From: Actinosynnema pretiosum
GTDB taxonomy: Bacteria > Actinomycetota > Actinomycetes > Mycobacteriales > Pseudonocardiaceae
Assembly: GCF_024171695.1 (NCBI RefSeq)
Contig: NZ_JAMTCF010000008.1
Span: forward strand, 118,338 to 182,337
Direction: 5' to 3'
DNA: 64,000 nt
In this document: positions 17,457 to 26,318 of the stretch, piece after piece
Numbering within the stretch: the first letter of the stretch is position 1
Layout: each line of letters opens with the position of its first letter
Translations under genes and position numbers: made by a program
Notes under the pieces: generated by a model
The model's database searches: none
What the model saw: the letters and a program-made list of their open reading frames with translations, nothing else
Told to the model about the DNA's origin: nothing

Positions 17457-17501
17457 CAGGTAGCGCTCCTCCTGGGCTTCGTCGGCCGGGGGAGCGCCCG
17501 G

Positions 17502-17750
17502 TCAGCGCGGTGACGCCGGGCGGAACAGCAGCGTCGAGCGGTACGAGGACATCGGGTGGGGCAGCAGTGCGCTGTCCCACCCGTCGTCGTTCCGCGCGTC
17601 CCGGTCGACGGGGGCCCAGCCCCGCCCGAACGGCGCCGGAACCCGTCCGCCCAACCCCAGGGCCCACCTGCCCGACCTCAGCGCGCGGTCCACCGCCGCG
17701 CGGACGAACCCGGCCTGCTCGCGGAACGGCCGGTGCCGAAGGTGCGTCAT
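17502..17750 (-). CDS. Small hypothetical protein
   Basis: An 82-residue, Arg-rich soluble protein with start ATG 17750 behind GGAG. It contains MTHLRHRPFREQAGFVRAAV and ends SSYRSTLLFRPASPR. No known motif is recognised. Codon bias is strong and the frame stays open, supporting a real gene. It converges with the ASADH-like gene. Confidence 0.45.
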   Translation of the reverse strand: MTHLRHRPFREQAGFVRAAVDRALRSGRWALGLGGRVPAPFGRGWAPVDRDARNDDGWDSALLPHPMSSYRSTLLFRPASPR

Positions 17751-17917
17751 CCCGACTCCAGTGATTCCCGTGTGCTGCTCGGGCGGAATTGCCCAGGTCG
17801 TCCCGAAGGTTGTCAGCAATCACGCTCAACTTCGAGCCTCATCGGTGTCCTATGGTGGCGTGGCCACTAGTGGAAACCGGATGACGTGGCTGCCGCGCCC
17901 AAGGGAGAGCAGGACCG

Positions 17918-17980
17918 TTGGACGAGCAACCGTTATTGGACGAATCACCGTTATCGGACGAACGCCCTCTGCTGGACGAC
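17918..17980 (+). repeat. 18-bp tandem repeats over the regulator start codon
   Basis: TTGGACGAGCAACCGTTA, TTGGACGAATCACCGTTA and TCGGACGAACGCCCTCTG follow each other, then a half unit CTGGACGAC. The first two units each begin with a possible TTG start, so a change in copy number would only alter the N-terminus by six residues per unit. Confidence 0.8.
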
Positions 17981-18991
17981 GTCGTCGTCGACGCCTACCA
18001 GGCCGCGGTGCGCGCGGGCGCCTTCGTCGACGAGGAGATCTCCGAGAAGCTCGACGTCGAACCCCGGAAGGTGGTCGAGGCCCGCAAGCGCCTGCAGGAG
18101 CTCAGACTCCTCAGCGACGCCCCCGACGGGTGCCCCGCGGCCCCGCTGGACCCGGAGATCGTCGAGGCGGAACTCGTCTCCGCGCTGGAGATCTCCATCT
18201 CCCGCCAGCGCGGCCAGGTCGCCCGCATCCACCGCCAGCTGCGCTCGCTGACCACCGTCTACCGCTCCACCGAGCGCGACACCGGCGAGAACGTCCCGAT
18301 CCGCGTGCTGGACAGCGCGGCGGACGTGCGGCGCGAGCTCGACCTGGCCAGGCACCGCTGCACGCAGGAGCGGATGGCGCTGCAACCGGGCGGGGGGCGG
18401 GCCGCGCACCTGCTCCAGGCCGACCTCGTGCACACCCAGGAGCTGCTGCGCCGGGGCGTGCGCATCCGCACGCTCTACCAGCACACGGCCCGCGCCAGCA
18501 TGGCCACCTGGGCGTACGCCAAGCGGGTCGACGACGCGGGCGGGGAGGTGCGCACCGCCGAGGAGCTGTCCGAGCGGCTGATCATCTACGACCGCCGGAT
18601 CGCGTTCGTGCCCAAGGAGCGGCGCGGGCAGGAGGCGCCGGGGGCCGCGGTGGTCACCGACCCGACGCTGGTGGCCTACCTGTGCCGCTCCTTCGAGGCG
18701 GCCTGGCAGGTCGGCAGGCCGTTCCCCGGTCCGGACGCGGCGGCGGAGGAGGACGGCCACGGGCCCGGCGCGGACCTGAAGGCGTCGATCCTGCGGTTGA
18801 TGGGCATGGGCCTCAAGGACGAGGTCATCGCGCGCCGCCTCGGCATGGCCACCCGCACCTGCCGCCGGTACATCTCCACCCTCATGGAGGAGCTGGGGGC
18901 GGACAGCCGCTTCCAGGCCGGGTTGCTGGTGGGTCGGCGCGAGGCGGCGGACGTGGCCGAGGTCGCGGACGTGAGATCGCTCCACTCGTGA
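17918..18991 (+). CDS. LuxR/GerE-type HTH regulator with winged N-terminal region
   Basis: A 357-residue cytosolic regulator. The start is TTG 17918 behind GGAGAGCAGG. Residues 1-22 are repetitive (LLDESPLSDERPLLDD). Residues about 25-70 resemble a TrmB-like winged helix (ISEKLDVEPRKVVEARKRLQ). A long central region resembles a PLD-like or helical sensor domain. The C-terminus, LKASILRLMGMGLKDEVIAR through CRRYISTLMEELGADSRFQA (about 285-340), is the LuxR-type HTH. Such proteins control adjacent secondary-metabolite clusters. It lies directly upstream of, and codirectional with, the sugar/lipid cluster at 19270-28299 and is its likely regulator. Confidence 0.8.
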   Translation: MDEQPLLDESPLSDERPLLDDVVVDAYQAAVRAGAFVDEEISEKLDVEPRKVVEARKRLQELRLLSDAPDGCPAAPLDPEIVEAELVSALEISISRQRGQVARIHRQLRSLTTVYRSTERDTGENVPIRVLDSAADVRRELDLARHRCTQERMALQPGGGRAAHLLQADLVHTQELLRRGVRIRTLYQHTARASMATWAYAKRVDDAGGEVRTAEELSERLIIYDRRIAFVPKERRGQEAPGAAVVTDPTLVAYLCRSFEAAWQVGRPFPGPDAAAEEDGHGPGADLKASILRLMGMGLKDEVIARRLGMATRTCRRYISTLMEELGADSRFQAGLLVGRREAADVAEVADVRSLHS

Positions 18992-19269
18992 CCCAAGGTC
19001 ACCGGGGTGAATCAAAAGCCCTGGTCAGTAAGGGTTTTTCCGCTGCTGGACAACTGAATCGCGACTGACCGTAGCCGCTGTCCACTTCCGGCCGGTCCGC
19101 CTGCTGACATCCGCAATCCCTCGACCGGTGCTCCAGCGCCGTGCGAACTTGGCTGCACGAGATCGCCGAGGCGGTGGACCGCTCCCCTCTGGGAGCGTTC
19201 CCACACGCCGGGCGCCCCGCACCGGGCCACCGGTGCGGGGCGCCAATCCCGCGCAGAGGAGCAGCAGCG

Positions 19270-20700
19270 ATGGCAGACCTGATCGGTCTGGAGGAGGCGG
19301 AGCGGCTGGACGTGGACGCGGTCCACGACCTCCACCGCCGGTACATCAACAAGAGCCAGGTCCGGCTGATGACCTCCTTCGGCTTCGGCCGGGAGCTGGT
19401 CGAGCGGGCCGAGGGCGCCTACCTGTGGACGAAGAGCGGGCGCCGCATCCTCGACTTCACCGGTGGCGTCGGCGTGCTCAACCACGGGCACAACCACCCC
19501 CGCATCCTGGAGGCCCGCCGCCGCTTCCAGGAGAAGCAGCGGATGGAGGTGCACAAGACCTACTTCTCGCCCTACCTCGCCGCGCTCGGCCACAACCTGG
19601 CGCAGCTGCTGCCGGGCGACCTGAACCGGTCGTTCCTGCCGAACTCCGGCGCCGAGGCGGTCGAGGGCGCGGTCAAGCTCGCCTACAAGTACCACCAGGG
19701 CAAGCGCAACACGATCCTGCGCTCGGACATCAGCTTCCACGGCAAGCTGCTCGGCTCCGGCGGCCTGACCGGCAGCACCCAGAACCACTTCGCGTTCCCC
19801 ACCATCCCCGGCATCCGCACCTTCTCCTACGGCGACCTCGACTCGGTCCGCCAGGCGCTGGCCGAGGCGCGCGACGCCAACGGGCGCAGCGACGTGTACG
19901 CGCTGCTGATCGAACCGTTCAGCGCCTCCACGATCCGGTGGTGCTCGGAGGAGTTCCTGCGCGGGCTGCGGGAGCTGTGCACCGCCGAGGACATCGTGCT
20001 GATCTTCGACGAGATCTACACCGGCTGGGGCAAGACCGGCAGCCTGTTCTACTTCACCCGCTACGAGGGCCTGGTCCCGGACGTGGTGACCACGTCCAAG
20101 TCGTTCGGCGGCGGCAAGTCCTCCATCTCCGCCTACATCGCGCGGGAACCGCTGTTCCGCAAGGTCTACGACAACATGACCGACGCGATGATGCAGTCCA
20201 CCTCGACCACCTACTACGGGTTCGGCGAGGAGGCGGCGACCGCGCTCGAAGCGATCTCGGTGGCCGTGGACGAGGACTTCCCGGCACGGGCGCGGGTCAT
20301 CGAGGGGGTGCTGCGGCCGGGGCTGGAGCGCATCCAGAAGACCTACCCCGACCTCATCTCCGAGGTGGCCGGTTCCGGCGCGCTGCACGGGGTCTTCCTG
20401 TCCGGCGGGCCGAAGGTGCTCGACCTGGTGGGCAAGCTGCCGGTGAGTGGACCCGCGAAGGACCCGCTGATCCGCACCAAGATCATCACGGCGGCGGTCA
20501 TCGACGCGCTCTACCGCGAGCACGACATCTACACCTACAACACCCTCAACGGCCGCAGCCCGATGATCGTCGCGCCGCCGCTGGTGGCGGGGGTGGAGGA
20601 GTGCGAGCGCTTCCTCGACGCGTTCGAGGCCGTGCTCGACCAGGGCATGACCAAGCTCGTCGGCCGTTTCGTCAAGGAGAGGGTGAGCTCGCTGTGGTGA
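19270..20700 (+). CDS. Class III PLP-dependent aminotransferase
   Basis: A 476-residue cytosolic enzyme starting at ATG 19270 (MADLIGLEEAERLDVDAVHD) behind AGAGGAG. LDFTGGVGVLNHGHNHPRIL, NSGAEAVEGAVKLAYKYHQG, LIFDEIYTGWGKTG (Asp247, pyridine-nitrogen contact) and TTSKSFGGG (Lys277, Schiff base) are the fold-type I class III signatures. The family transfers amino groups from diamines, ornithine or amino acids to aldehydes or ketones, including keto-cyclitols and keto-sugars. It is the first gene of the cluster and overlaps the epimerase start by a few bases, so it probably aminates the product of the neighbouring epimerase/oxidoreductase. Substrate unknown. Confidence 0.9.
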   Translation: MADLIGLEEAERLDVDAVHDLHRRYINKSQVRLMTSFGFGRELVERAEGAYLWTKSGRRILDFTGGVGVLNHGHNHPRILEARRRFQEKQRMEVHKTYFSPYLAALGHNLAQLLPGDLNRSFLPNSGAEAVEGAVKLAYKYHQGKRNTILRSDISFHGKLLGSGGLTGSTQNHFAFPTIPGIRTFSYGDLDSVRQALAEARDANGRSDVYALLIEPFSASTIRWCSEEFLRGLRELCTAEDIVLIFDEIYTGWGKTGSLFYFTRYEGLVPDVVTTSKSFGGGKSSISAYIAREPLFRKVYDNMTDAMMQSTSTTYYGFGEEAATALEAISVAVDEDFPARARVIEGVLRPGLERIQKTYPDLISEVAGSGALHGVFLSGGPKVLDLVGKLPVSGPAKDPLIRTKIITAAVIDALYREHDIYTYNTLNGRSPMIVAPPLVAGVEECERFLDAFEAVLDQGMTKLVGRFVKERVSSLW

Positions 20701-21779
20701 CTCCGGTTGAAGGCGCGGGCAACGGGCAGCTGCCCGCCAGGATCGCGGTCACCGGCGCGGCCGGGGTGCTCGGCTCGCAGCTGGTGAGCAGGCTGCGCGA
20801 GCAGGGCGTGGAGGTGCGCGCCTTCGACCTGCGGCCGATCGAGCCCGCGCCGGGGCTGGTGCCGTTCACCGGCGACATCCGCGACCAGGCCGCCGTGGCG
20901 CGGGCCGTCGCGGGCGCCGACGCCCTGGTGCACTGCGCCTCCGCGCTGCCCAGCTACCCGGCGGCCGACATCCGCTCGATCGTGGTGGAGGGCACCACGA
21001 CGGTGCTCGAAGCCGCCCGCGTCGCCCGCGTCCCGCGCGTGCTGCACGTGTCGTCCACGGCGGTCTACGGGCTGCCCAAGATCGTGCCCACGACCGAGGA
21101 CCACCCGCGCGAGCCGGTGGACACCTACAGCGGCGCCAAGGCCGAGGCCGAGGTCGTCGCCGACCGGTACCGGGCGGGCGGGATGCTGCTGCCGGTGCTG
21201 CGGCCCAAGACCTTCCTCGGGCCCGGCCGGATGGGGCTGTTCGACATGCTCTACCAGTGGGCCGAGGAGGGCCGGAACTTCCCCGTGCTCGGCCGGGGCG
21301 ACGTGCGCATCCAGATGCTCGCGCTGTCCGACCTGGTGGACGCGGTGCAGACCGTGCTCACCGCGCCCGCCGACCGCGTCAACGACACGTTCAACGTCGG
21401 CGCCGCCCGGTTCGGCACGCTCCGCGAGGACTTCCAGGCCGTGCTGGACGCCGCCGGGCACGGCAAGCGCGTCCGGTCCGTCCCCGGCCGCCCGGCGGTC
21501 GCGGTGCTCAGCGCCCTGGAGCGCACCGGCATGTCCCCGGTCTACGGGCGCCTGCTGTTCAAGCTGCTCGCCGACTCCTACGTCAGCGTCGACAAGATCC
21601 GCGAGCGGCTCGGCTTCACCCCGAAGATGTCCAACCAGGACGCGATCCTCCAGACCTACGCCTGGTGGCGCGGCGCGCGCGCCTCGGCGGGCGCCAGGGC
21701 CGCGTCCGGCGCGACCGGCCGCACCAGCCAGGAGCCCTGGAAGCAGGGCGCGCTGTCGCTGGCCAAGGTCTTCTTCTGA
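20694..21779 (+). CDS. NAD-dependent epimerase/dehydratase (extended SDR)
   Basis: A 361-residue enzyme. The start is GTG 20694 or 20697; both overlap the aminotransferase stop and share AGGAGAGGG upstream. IAVTGAAGVLGSQLVSRLRE is the glycine-rich NAD site. HVSSTAVYGLPK and the later YSGAKAEAEVVADRY (Tyr-x-x-x-Lys) complete the SDR active site, and VLRPKTFLGPGRMG is typical of nucleotide-sugar epimerases. It should epimerise, dehydrate or oxidise a nucleotide-activated or lipid-linked sugar. Translational coupling with the aminotransferase suggests the two work in sequence. Confidence 0.88.
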   Translation: MVTPVEGAGNGQLPARIAVTGAAGVLGSQLVSRLREQGVEVRAFDLRPIEPAPGLVPFTGDIRDQAAVARAVAGADALVHCASALPSYPAADIRSIVVEGTTTVLEAARVARVPRVLHVSSTAVYGLPKIVPTTEDHPREPVDTYSGAKAEAEVVADRYRAGGMLLPVLRPKTFLGPGRMGLFDMLYQWAEEGRNFPVLGRGDVRIQMLALSDLVDAVQTVLTAPADRVNDTFNVGAARFGTLREDFQAVLDAAGHGKRVRSVPGRPAVAVLSALERTGMSPVYGRLLFKLLADSYVSVDKIRERLGFTPKMSNQDAILQTYAWWRGARASAGARAASGATGRTSQEPWKQGALSLAKVFF

Positions 21780-21873
21780 TCGCTCCACCCCCTTCCGCGC
21801 AGTCCCCCTGGAGGTGGCCGTCATCGGCGCCGGCCACCTCACCCCGTCGTGCCCACAGGAAGCGACACGAGGC

Positions 21874-23025
21874 ATGTCCACCACCGATCCGGCCGTCGTC
21901 CCGAGGCCGTCCACCGACCCCCCTGACGCCGAGAAGCCGAACACCGAGAACCCGAACGCCGAAACGCCGAACACCCGACCGCGCTGGTGCCTGGGCACCC
22001 GGCTGGTCGTCGCCGCCACCGCCGCGTGGACCGCCTTCCTGGCCCTGCACGTCGCCCTGACCGGCCGCTGGTGGGTGTGGTTCCTCCTGGAGGCCGTGCC
22101 ACCGGTGGCGCTGGTCGCCGTCCCCGCGCTGCTGCTGGCCGTCGTGCCGCTGGCCCGCCCGGTCCGCCGCCGCCTCACCCCGCTGCTGCTCGCCCTGCTG
22201 CTCGTCGGCGGCTATCTCGCGGGCGTCGGCCCCGGCTGGCGCGGTGACACCGGACCCGCCGGACCCGGCGACGCGCGGATCTCCGTCGTCTCCTGGAACA
22301 GCGACTACTGGGAGATGGCCGACGACCCCGAGGCGTTCTACGCGTTCCTGCGGGAGAAGGACGCCGACGTCTACCTCCTGCAGGAGTACCTGCACTGGGA
22401 GGGCGAGGGCCCGGTCCTGATCGACCACCTGGACCGGCTGCGCGCCGAGTTCCCCGGCTACCAGGCCGTGGTGGAGGGCGAGCTGCTCACCCTGACCCGG
22501 CTGCCCGTCGTCGCCACGCACGCCAGGGACGTGCCCGCCACCGACGACGCCTGGTACTGGCAGGGCCGCAAGGCGCAGCGCACCGACCTGCGCGTCGGCG
22601 ACCGGGTGCTGTCGGTCTACAACGCCCACTTCCCGGTCCCGTTCCGGGTCGGCGACAACCCGCTGGGCAGCCGGTTCTGGAACTTCCTGGCCAAGCAGCA
22701 CGACTGGCGCACCCGCGAGCTGGACGAGCTGCGCGCCGACCTCGCGGCCAACCCGAACACCTCCGTCGTGGCGGGCGACTTCAACTCGCCCTGGATGGGG
22801 AGCCTGCTCGGTCTCGACGGCGCGACCACGCACTCGCCCGGCGACGGCCCGCTGCCCGCCTTCTCCTGGCCACTGGCCGACTACCCGGTCCCCCGCGTGT
22901 GGCGCCTGGACTGGCTGTTCACCACCGGCGGGGCCTCCGTCCCGGACTACCGGTTCACCGCCAGCCCCGGCTTCTCCGACCACGCGGTCCAGGAGTTCAC
23001 CCTCGTCGTCCGCGACGCGGGCTGA
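21874..23025 (+). CDS. Membrane-anchored endonuclease/exonuclease/phosphatase-fold hydrolase
   Basis: A 383-residue protein starting at ATG 21874. Residues 12-33 are Pro/Asn-rich repeats (NTENPNAETPNT). Three hydrophobic helices follow (about 38-110), then an EEP domain: SVVSWNSDYW, VYLLQEYL (metal Glu), SVYNAHFPVPF, VVAGDFNSPWMG, RLDWLF and GFSDHAVQEF (catalytic Asp-His). Family members cleave phosphodiesters in nucleic acids, sphingomyelin or inositol phosphates. The topology predicts an extracytoplasmic catalytic domain. In this cluster it could act on a phosphorylated, lipid-linked sugar, which is inference. Confidence 0.85.
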   Translation: MSTTDPAVVPRPSTDPPDAEKPNTENPNAETPNTRPRWCLGTRLVVAATAAWTAFLALHVALTGRWWVWFLLEAVPPVALVAVPALLLAVVPLARPVRRRLTPLLLALLLVGGYLAGVGPGWRGDTGPAGPGDARISVVSWNSDYWEMADDPEAFYAFLREKDADVYLLQEYLHWEGEGPVLIDHLDRLRAEFPGYQAVVEGELLTLTRLPVVATHARDVPATDDAWYWQGRKAQRTDLRVGDRVLSVYNAHFPVPFRVGDNPLGSRFWNFLAKQHDWRTRELDELRADLAANPNTSVVAGDFNSPWMGSLLGLDGATTHSPGDGPLPAFSWPLADYPVPRVWRLDWLFTTGGASVPDYRFTASPGFSDHAVQEFTLVVRDAG

Positions 23026-23165
23026 CCCACCCCCCGGAACACCACGCGAGTCCCCTCCGCGATCGAGGACCCGCGCCGCTGAAGCACGCCCCGAGAACCA
23101 CCAGACCACCCCGCACCGCACGGGCGCAGACCGCGCCCGCCGCGCCACCGAGAGGGATCTCCACC

Positions 23166-24302
23166 ATGCGGATGCCCGACAGGTTCGACGTCACGGTGAT
23201 GCTGGACTACTACGCGCCCTACATCTCCGGCCTCACCGAGGCCGCCCGGCTCACCGCCGAGGGCCTCGCCGGACGCGGCTGGAAGGTCGCCGTCGTCTGC
23301 GCCAGGCACGACCGCTCGCTGCCGTCCCACGAGGTCATCAACGGCGTGCACGTCTTCCGCGCCCCGGTCATGGCCCACATCAGCCGGGGTTTCATCGCCC
23401 CGCACCTGCCGCTGCTCGCCTCGCGCCTGGCGGCCCGCTCCGACCTGCTCCACGTGCACCTGCCCAACCCCGAGGCCGCGTTCGTCGCCGCGCTGCGCCG
23501 CAAGACCCCGATGGTGGTGACCTACCACATCGACACCTTCCTGCCGGACAGCCCGATCAACCGGTTCGGGATGCGCGCGGTCGACACCTCCTGCGCGGTC
23601 GCCATCCGCCAGGCCGACCTGGTCATCACCAACACCGAGGACCAGGCCCGCGACTCGCGCATCTGGCCGGTGATCAAGCGCCGCCCGCTGCGCCCGATCC
23701 CGTCCCCGTGCGTGGACCGCAGCGGCGGCGACCCGAACCTGCGCGACGGCGACGGTCTGCACATCGGCTTCATGGGCCGCATCACCGTCGACAAGGGCAT
23801 CGAGTACCTGATCCGCGCGTTCCGGGGCATCGACGACCCGGACGCCCGGCTGCTGATCGCGGGCGACTACACGACCGTCGCGGGCGGCAGCAACATCGAG
23901 CAGCTGCGCGCCGAGGCCGGGACCGACTCCCGCATCCGCTTCACCGGGCTGCTGCGCGGCGACCGGGTGCGCGACTTCTACGCCTCCATCGACGTGTTCG
24001 CGCTGCCCTCGATCTCCGAGTCCTTCGGCATCGTGCAGGTGGAGGCGATGATGGCGGGCAAGCCGTCGGTCACCACGAACCTTCCCGGCGCCAACCACCC
24101 GGTGCAGGCCACCGGCTTCGGCCGCCTGGTCGAGCCGCGCGACCCGGACGGGCTGCGCGAGGCGCTGCTGGAGATGGCCGCGCTGCCACCGGAGGACCGG
24201 CAGGTCGGCCAGGAGGCGGCGATCAAGCTGTTCGGCGGGGAGACCTTCCTCGACGCGCACGAGGAGGCCTACCGGGCCGTCCTGAACGGGGCGCGGTCAT
24301 GA
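23166..24302 (+). CDS. Glycosyltransferase family 4 (GT-B fold)
   Basis: A 378-residue cytosolic or membrane-peripheral enzyme starting at ATG 23166 (a second ATG lies at 23172) behind GAGAGGGA. The N-terminal half has VTVMLDYYAPYISGLTEAAR and HVHLPNPEA. The C-terminal half has IGFMGRITVDKGIEYLIRAF and SISESFGIVQVEAMMAGKP with the E-x7-E motif near 283-291. GT4 enzymes are retaining transferases (mannosyl, glucosyl, GlcNAc) that use nucleotide sugars. The resemblance is to phosphatidylinositol mannosyltransferase-like proteins. It overlaps the UbiA-type gene by ATGA, so the two products are made together. Confidence 0.9.
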   Translation: MRMPDRFDVTVMLDYYAPYISGLTEAARLTAEGLAGRGWKVAVVCARHDRSLPSHEVINGVHVFRAPVMAHISRGFIAPHLPLLASRLAARSDLLHVHLPNPEAAFVAALRRKTPMVVTYHIDTFLPDSPINRFGMRAVDTSCAVAIRQADLVITNTEDQARDSRIWPVIKRRPLRPIPSPCVDRSGGDPNLRDGDGLHIGFMGRITVDKGIEYLIRAFRGIDDPDARLLIAGDYTTVAGGSNIEQLRAEAGTDSRIRFTGLLRGDRVRDFYASIDVFALPSISESFGIVQVEAMMAGKPSVTTNLPGANHPVQATGFGRLVEPRDPDGLREALLEMAALPPEDRQVGQEAAIKLFGGETFLDAHEEAYRAVLNGARS

Positions 24303-25288
24303 CCACGACTCCCGTTCCCGCGCTCACGCCCTACCGCGTCGGCGGCCCGGACCTGCCCCTGCCCGAGGCGGCGGTGCACGTCGTCACCAAGGTCGACCCG
24401 CCGGTCAAGCGCCGGTCGCGGATGCCCGCGTGGCTCGCGCTGCTGCGGCCCCGCCAGTGGGTCAAGAACGCCTTCGTGCTGATCGCGCCGCTCGCGGTCG
24501 ACCCGGCCTCGGTCACCCGGCAGCCCTGGCTGCTGCCCGCCGCGCTGCTCGCGTTCGTGGCCGCGTCCAGCTCGGTCTACGTGCTCAACGACTGGCTGGA
24601 CCGCGAGCGCGACCGGCTGCACCCCACCAAGCGCAACCGCCCGATCGCCAGCGGCCGGGTCGGACCGGCCCTGGCGCTGCTGCTGGGCGCGCTCTGCCTG
24701 GCGGTGATCGGCGCCGCGGTCGTGGTGCTGCCGCCGCTCGCCGGGGCGTCCGTGGCCGCCTACCTGGTGCTGAACCTGCTGTACTGCCTGGTGCTCAAGC
24801 ACCACGCGCTGGTCGACATCAGCGTGGTGGCCTTCGGGTTCGTGCTGCGCGCGGCGGCCGGGTGCCTGGCCGTCGGCGCGCCGTTCAGCCCGACGCTCAT
24901 CGCCTGCGTCTACTGCGTGTGCCTGCTGCTGTCGCTGGGCAAGCGCAGGCACGAGCTGGCCGCCGTGGCCAGCGCGGGCGACGCCGCCGTCACCCGCCCC
25001 GCGCTGGCGGGCTACTCGGTGCCGCTGCTGGACCAGCTGATGGCGGTGCTGGTCGGCTCCACGCTGATCACCTACTTCCTGCACCTGCTGGAAGCGGGCC
25101 GTCCCGAGGGCGCGCTGCTCGCCGTCCTCACCCTGCCCTTCGCCGTGTTCGCGCTGGCCCGCTACCTGCAACTGGTCACGGTGGGCCGCAGCGGCGGCGA
25201 ACCGGGCCGGGACGTGCTGCGCGACGTGCCCCTGCTGATCAACGCCGCGCTGTGGCTGGTGCTCCTGGCCGCTGGCCGGTTGTTCTGA
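24299..25288 (+). CDS. UbiA-superfamily enzyme, decaprenyl-phosphate phosphoribosyltransferase-like
   Basis: A 329-residue polytopic membrane protein with about nine hydrophobic segments. After a soluble tail (residues 1-45) come LLRPRQWVKNAFVLIAPLAV, a signature of the DPPR-synthase branch of UbiA, and NDWLDRERDRLHPTKRNRPI at about 97-116, the NDxxDxxxD Mg-diphosphate motif. The mycobacterial homologue Rv3806c links phosphoribose from PRPP to decaprenyl phosphate, the first step to the arabinose donor. Here it lies between a GT4 and a GT2 gene with an epimerase upstream, so a polyprenyl-phosphate-linked sugar is the expected product. It could instead be a second copy devoted to another sugar. 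Confidence 0.86.
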   Translation: MTTTPVPALTPYRVGGPDLPLPEAAVHVVTKVDPPVKRRSRMPAWLALLRPRQWVKNAFVLIAPLAVDPASVTRQPWLLPAALLAFVAASSSVYVLNDWLDRERDRLHPTKRNRPIASGRVGPALALLLGALCLAVIGAAVVVLPPLAGASVAAYLVLNLLYCLVLKHHALVDISVVAFGFVLRAAAGCLAVGAPFSPTLIACVYCVCLLLSLGKRRHELAAVASAGDAAVTRPALAGYSVPLLDQLMAVLVGSTLITYFLHLLEAGRPEGALLAVLTLPFAVFALARYLQLVTVGRSGGEPGRDVLRDVPLLINAALWLVLLAAGRLF

Positions 25289-25298
25289 GGTGAACCCG

Positions 25299-26318
25299 AT
25301 GCCGTCCACACCCAGCACCCCGACCGTCTCCGTCATCATCCCCAACTACAACTACGCCAAGACGCTGCGCCAGTGCCTCCAGGCCGTCCTCGACCAGACC
25401 TACCCGAAGATCGAGATCGTGGTCGTGGACGACGGCAGCACCGACGACTCCACGCGCATCGCCGCCGAGTTCCCCTGCACGCTCGTGCGCACCGGCAACG
25501 AGGGGCCCTCGGCGGCGCGCAACACCGGCGTGGCGCGCAGCACCGGTGAGGTCCTGTTCTTCCTCGACTCCGACATCGCCCTCGCGCCGCAGGCCGTGGA
25601 GCGGGCGGTGCGGATGCTCGCCTCGGACCGCAGGATCGGCTTCGTCGGCGGCATCTACGACAAGGAGCCGCTGGTCGACGACGGGCCGGTGGAGCGCTAC
25701 AAGGTGCTGCACGGCCACTTCTGGCGGGTGCGCAGCTCCGGCGAGGCGCGGCTGTGCAACTTCTCGCTCGGCGCGATGCGCCGGGAGACCTACGAGCTGG
25801 CCGGACCGCTCGACACCGGGCTGCGGGCCACCGAGGACGTCGAGTACGGCGCCCGGCTGTCCGAGATCTCCACGGTGTGGATCGACGCCACGATCCTGGG
25901 CCGCCACGACGACGACGACCGGCTCGGCGTGCTGCTGGGCAAGCAGTACCGCCGGTCGGTGCCGCTGGTCGCGCTGTTCGCCGACCGGGGGAGGGCCAGG
26001 CCCAAGCTCACCGACACCGCCTACCGGCCGGGCGCGGTCGCGGGCACCGGGCTGGTGCTCGCCGGGCTGGCGGGCGCCGCGCTGTGGCCCGCAGCCGGTG
26101 CGGTCACCGCGCTCGCGGGCGCGGCGCTGTTCGCGGTGGAGGAGCGGCGGCTGCTCAAGTTCCTCGGCGCCACGGCGGGCGCGCGGCAGTTCCCGCTGAT
26201 GGCCGGGCTGCACCTGCTGATGAACGCCACCACCGGCGCCGCCGCGCTGGTCGGCGCGGCCCGCTGGGCGACCTCCCCGTCGTTCCGCAGGCTCTACGCG
26301 AACGGGGAGCGCACGTGA
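25299..26318 (+). CDS. Glycosyltransferase family 2 with C-terminal membrane helices
   Basis: A 339-residue protein. The start is taken as ATG 25299, 6 nt after GAGGTGA; GTG 25290 is possible. TVSVIIPNYNYAKTLRQCLQ, IVVVDDGSTDDS, GPSAARNTGVA and FFLDSDIAL (DxD) near 90 are GT2 motifs. TEDVEYGARLSE supplies the acidic acceptor motif. Two hydrophobic segments lie near 245-285. It inverts the anomeric centre when moving a sugar from a nucleotide or polyprenyl donor. Gene order suggests it extends a lipid-linked glycan after the GT4 enzyme. Confidence 0.9.
   Translation: MPSTPSTPTVSVIIPNYNYAKTLRQCLQAVLDQTYPKIEIVVVDDGSTDDSTRIAAEFPCTLVRTGNEGPSAARNTGVARSTGEVLFFLDSDIALAPQAVERAVRMLASDRRIGFVGGIYDKEPLVDDGPVERYKVLHGHFWRVRSSGEARLCNFSLGAMRRETYELAGPLDTGLRATEDVEYGARLSEISTVWIDATILGRHDDDDRLGVLLGKQYRRSVPLVALFADRGRARPKLTDTAYRPGAVAGTGLVLAGLAGAALWPAAGAVTALAGAALFAVEERRLLKFLGATAGARQFPLMAGLHLLMNATTGAAALVGAARWATSPSFRRLYANGERT

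Noticed and set aside
24269..25345. Long reverse frame opposite the UbiA gene
   Set aside because: His/Gln/Arg-rich shadow lacking the membrane helices and motifs that the forward frame shows clearly.
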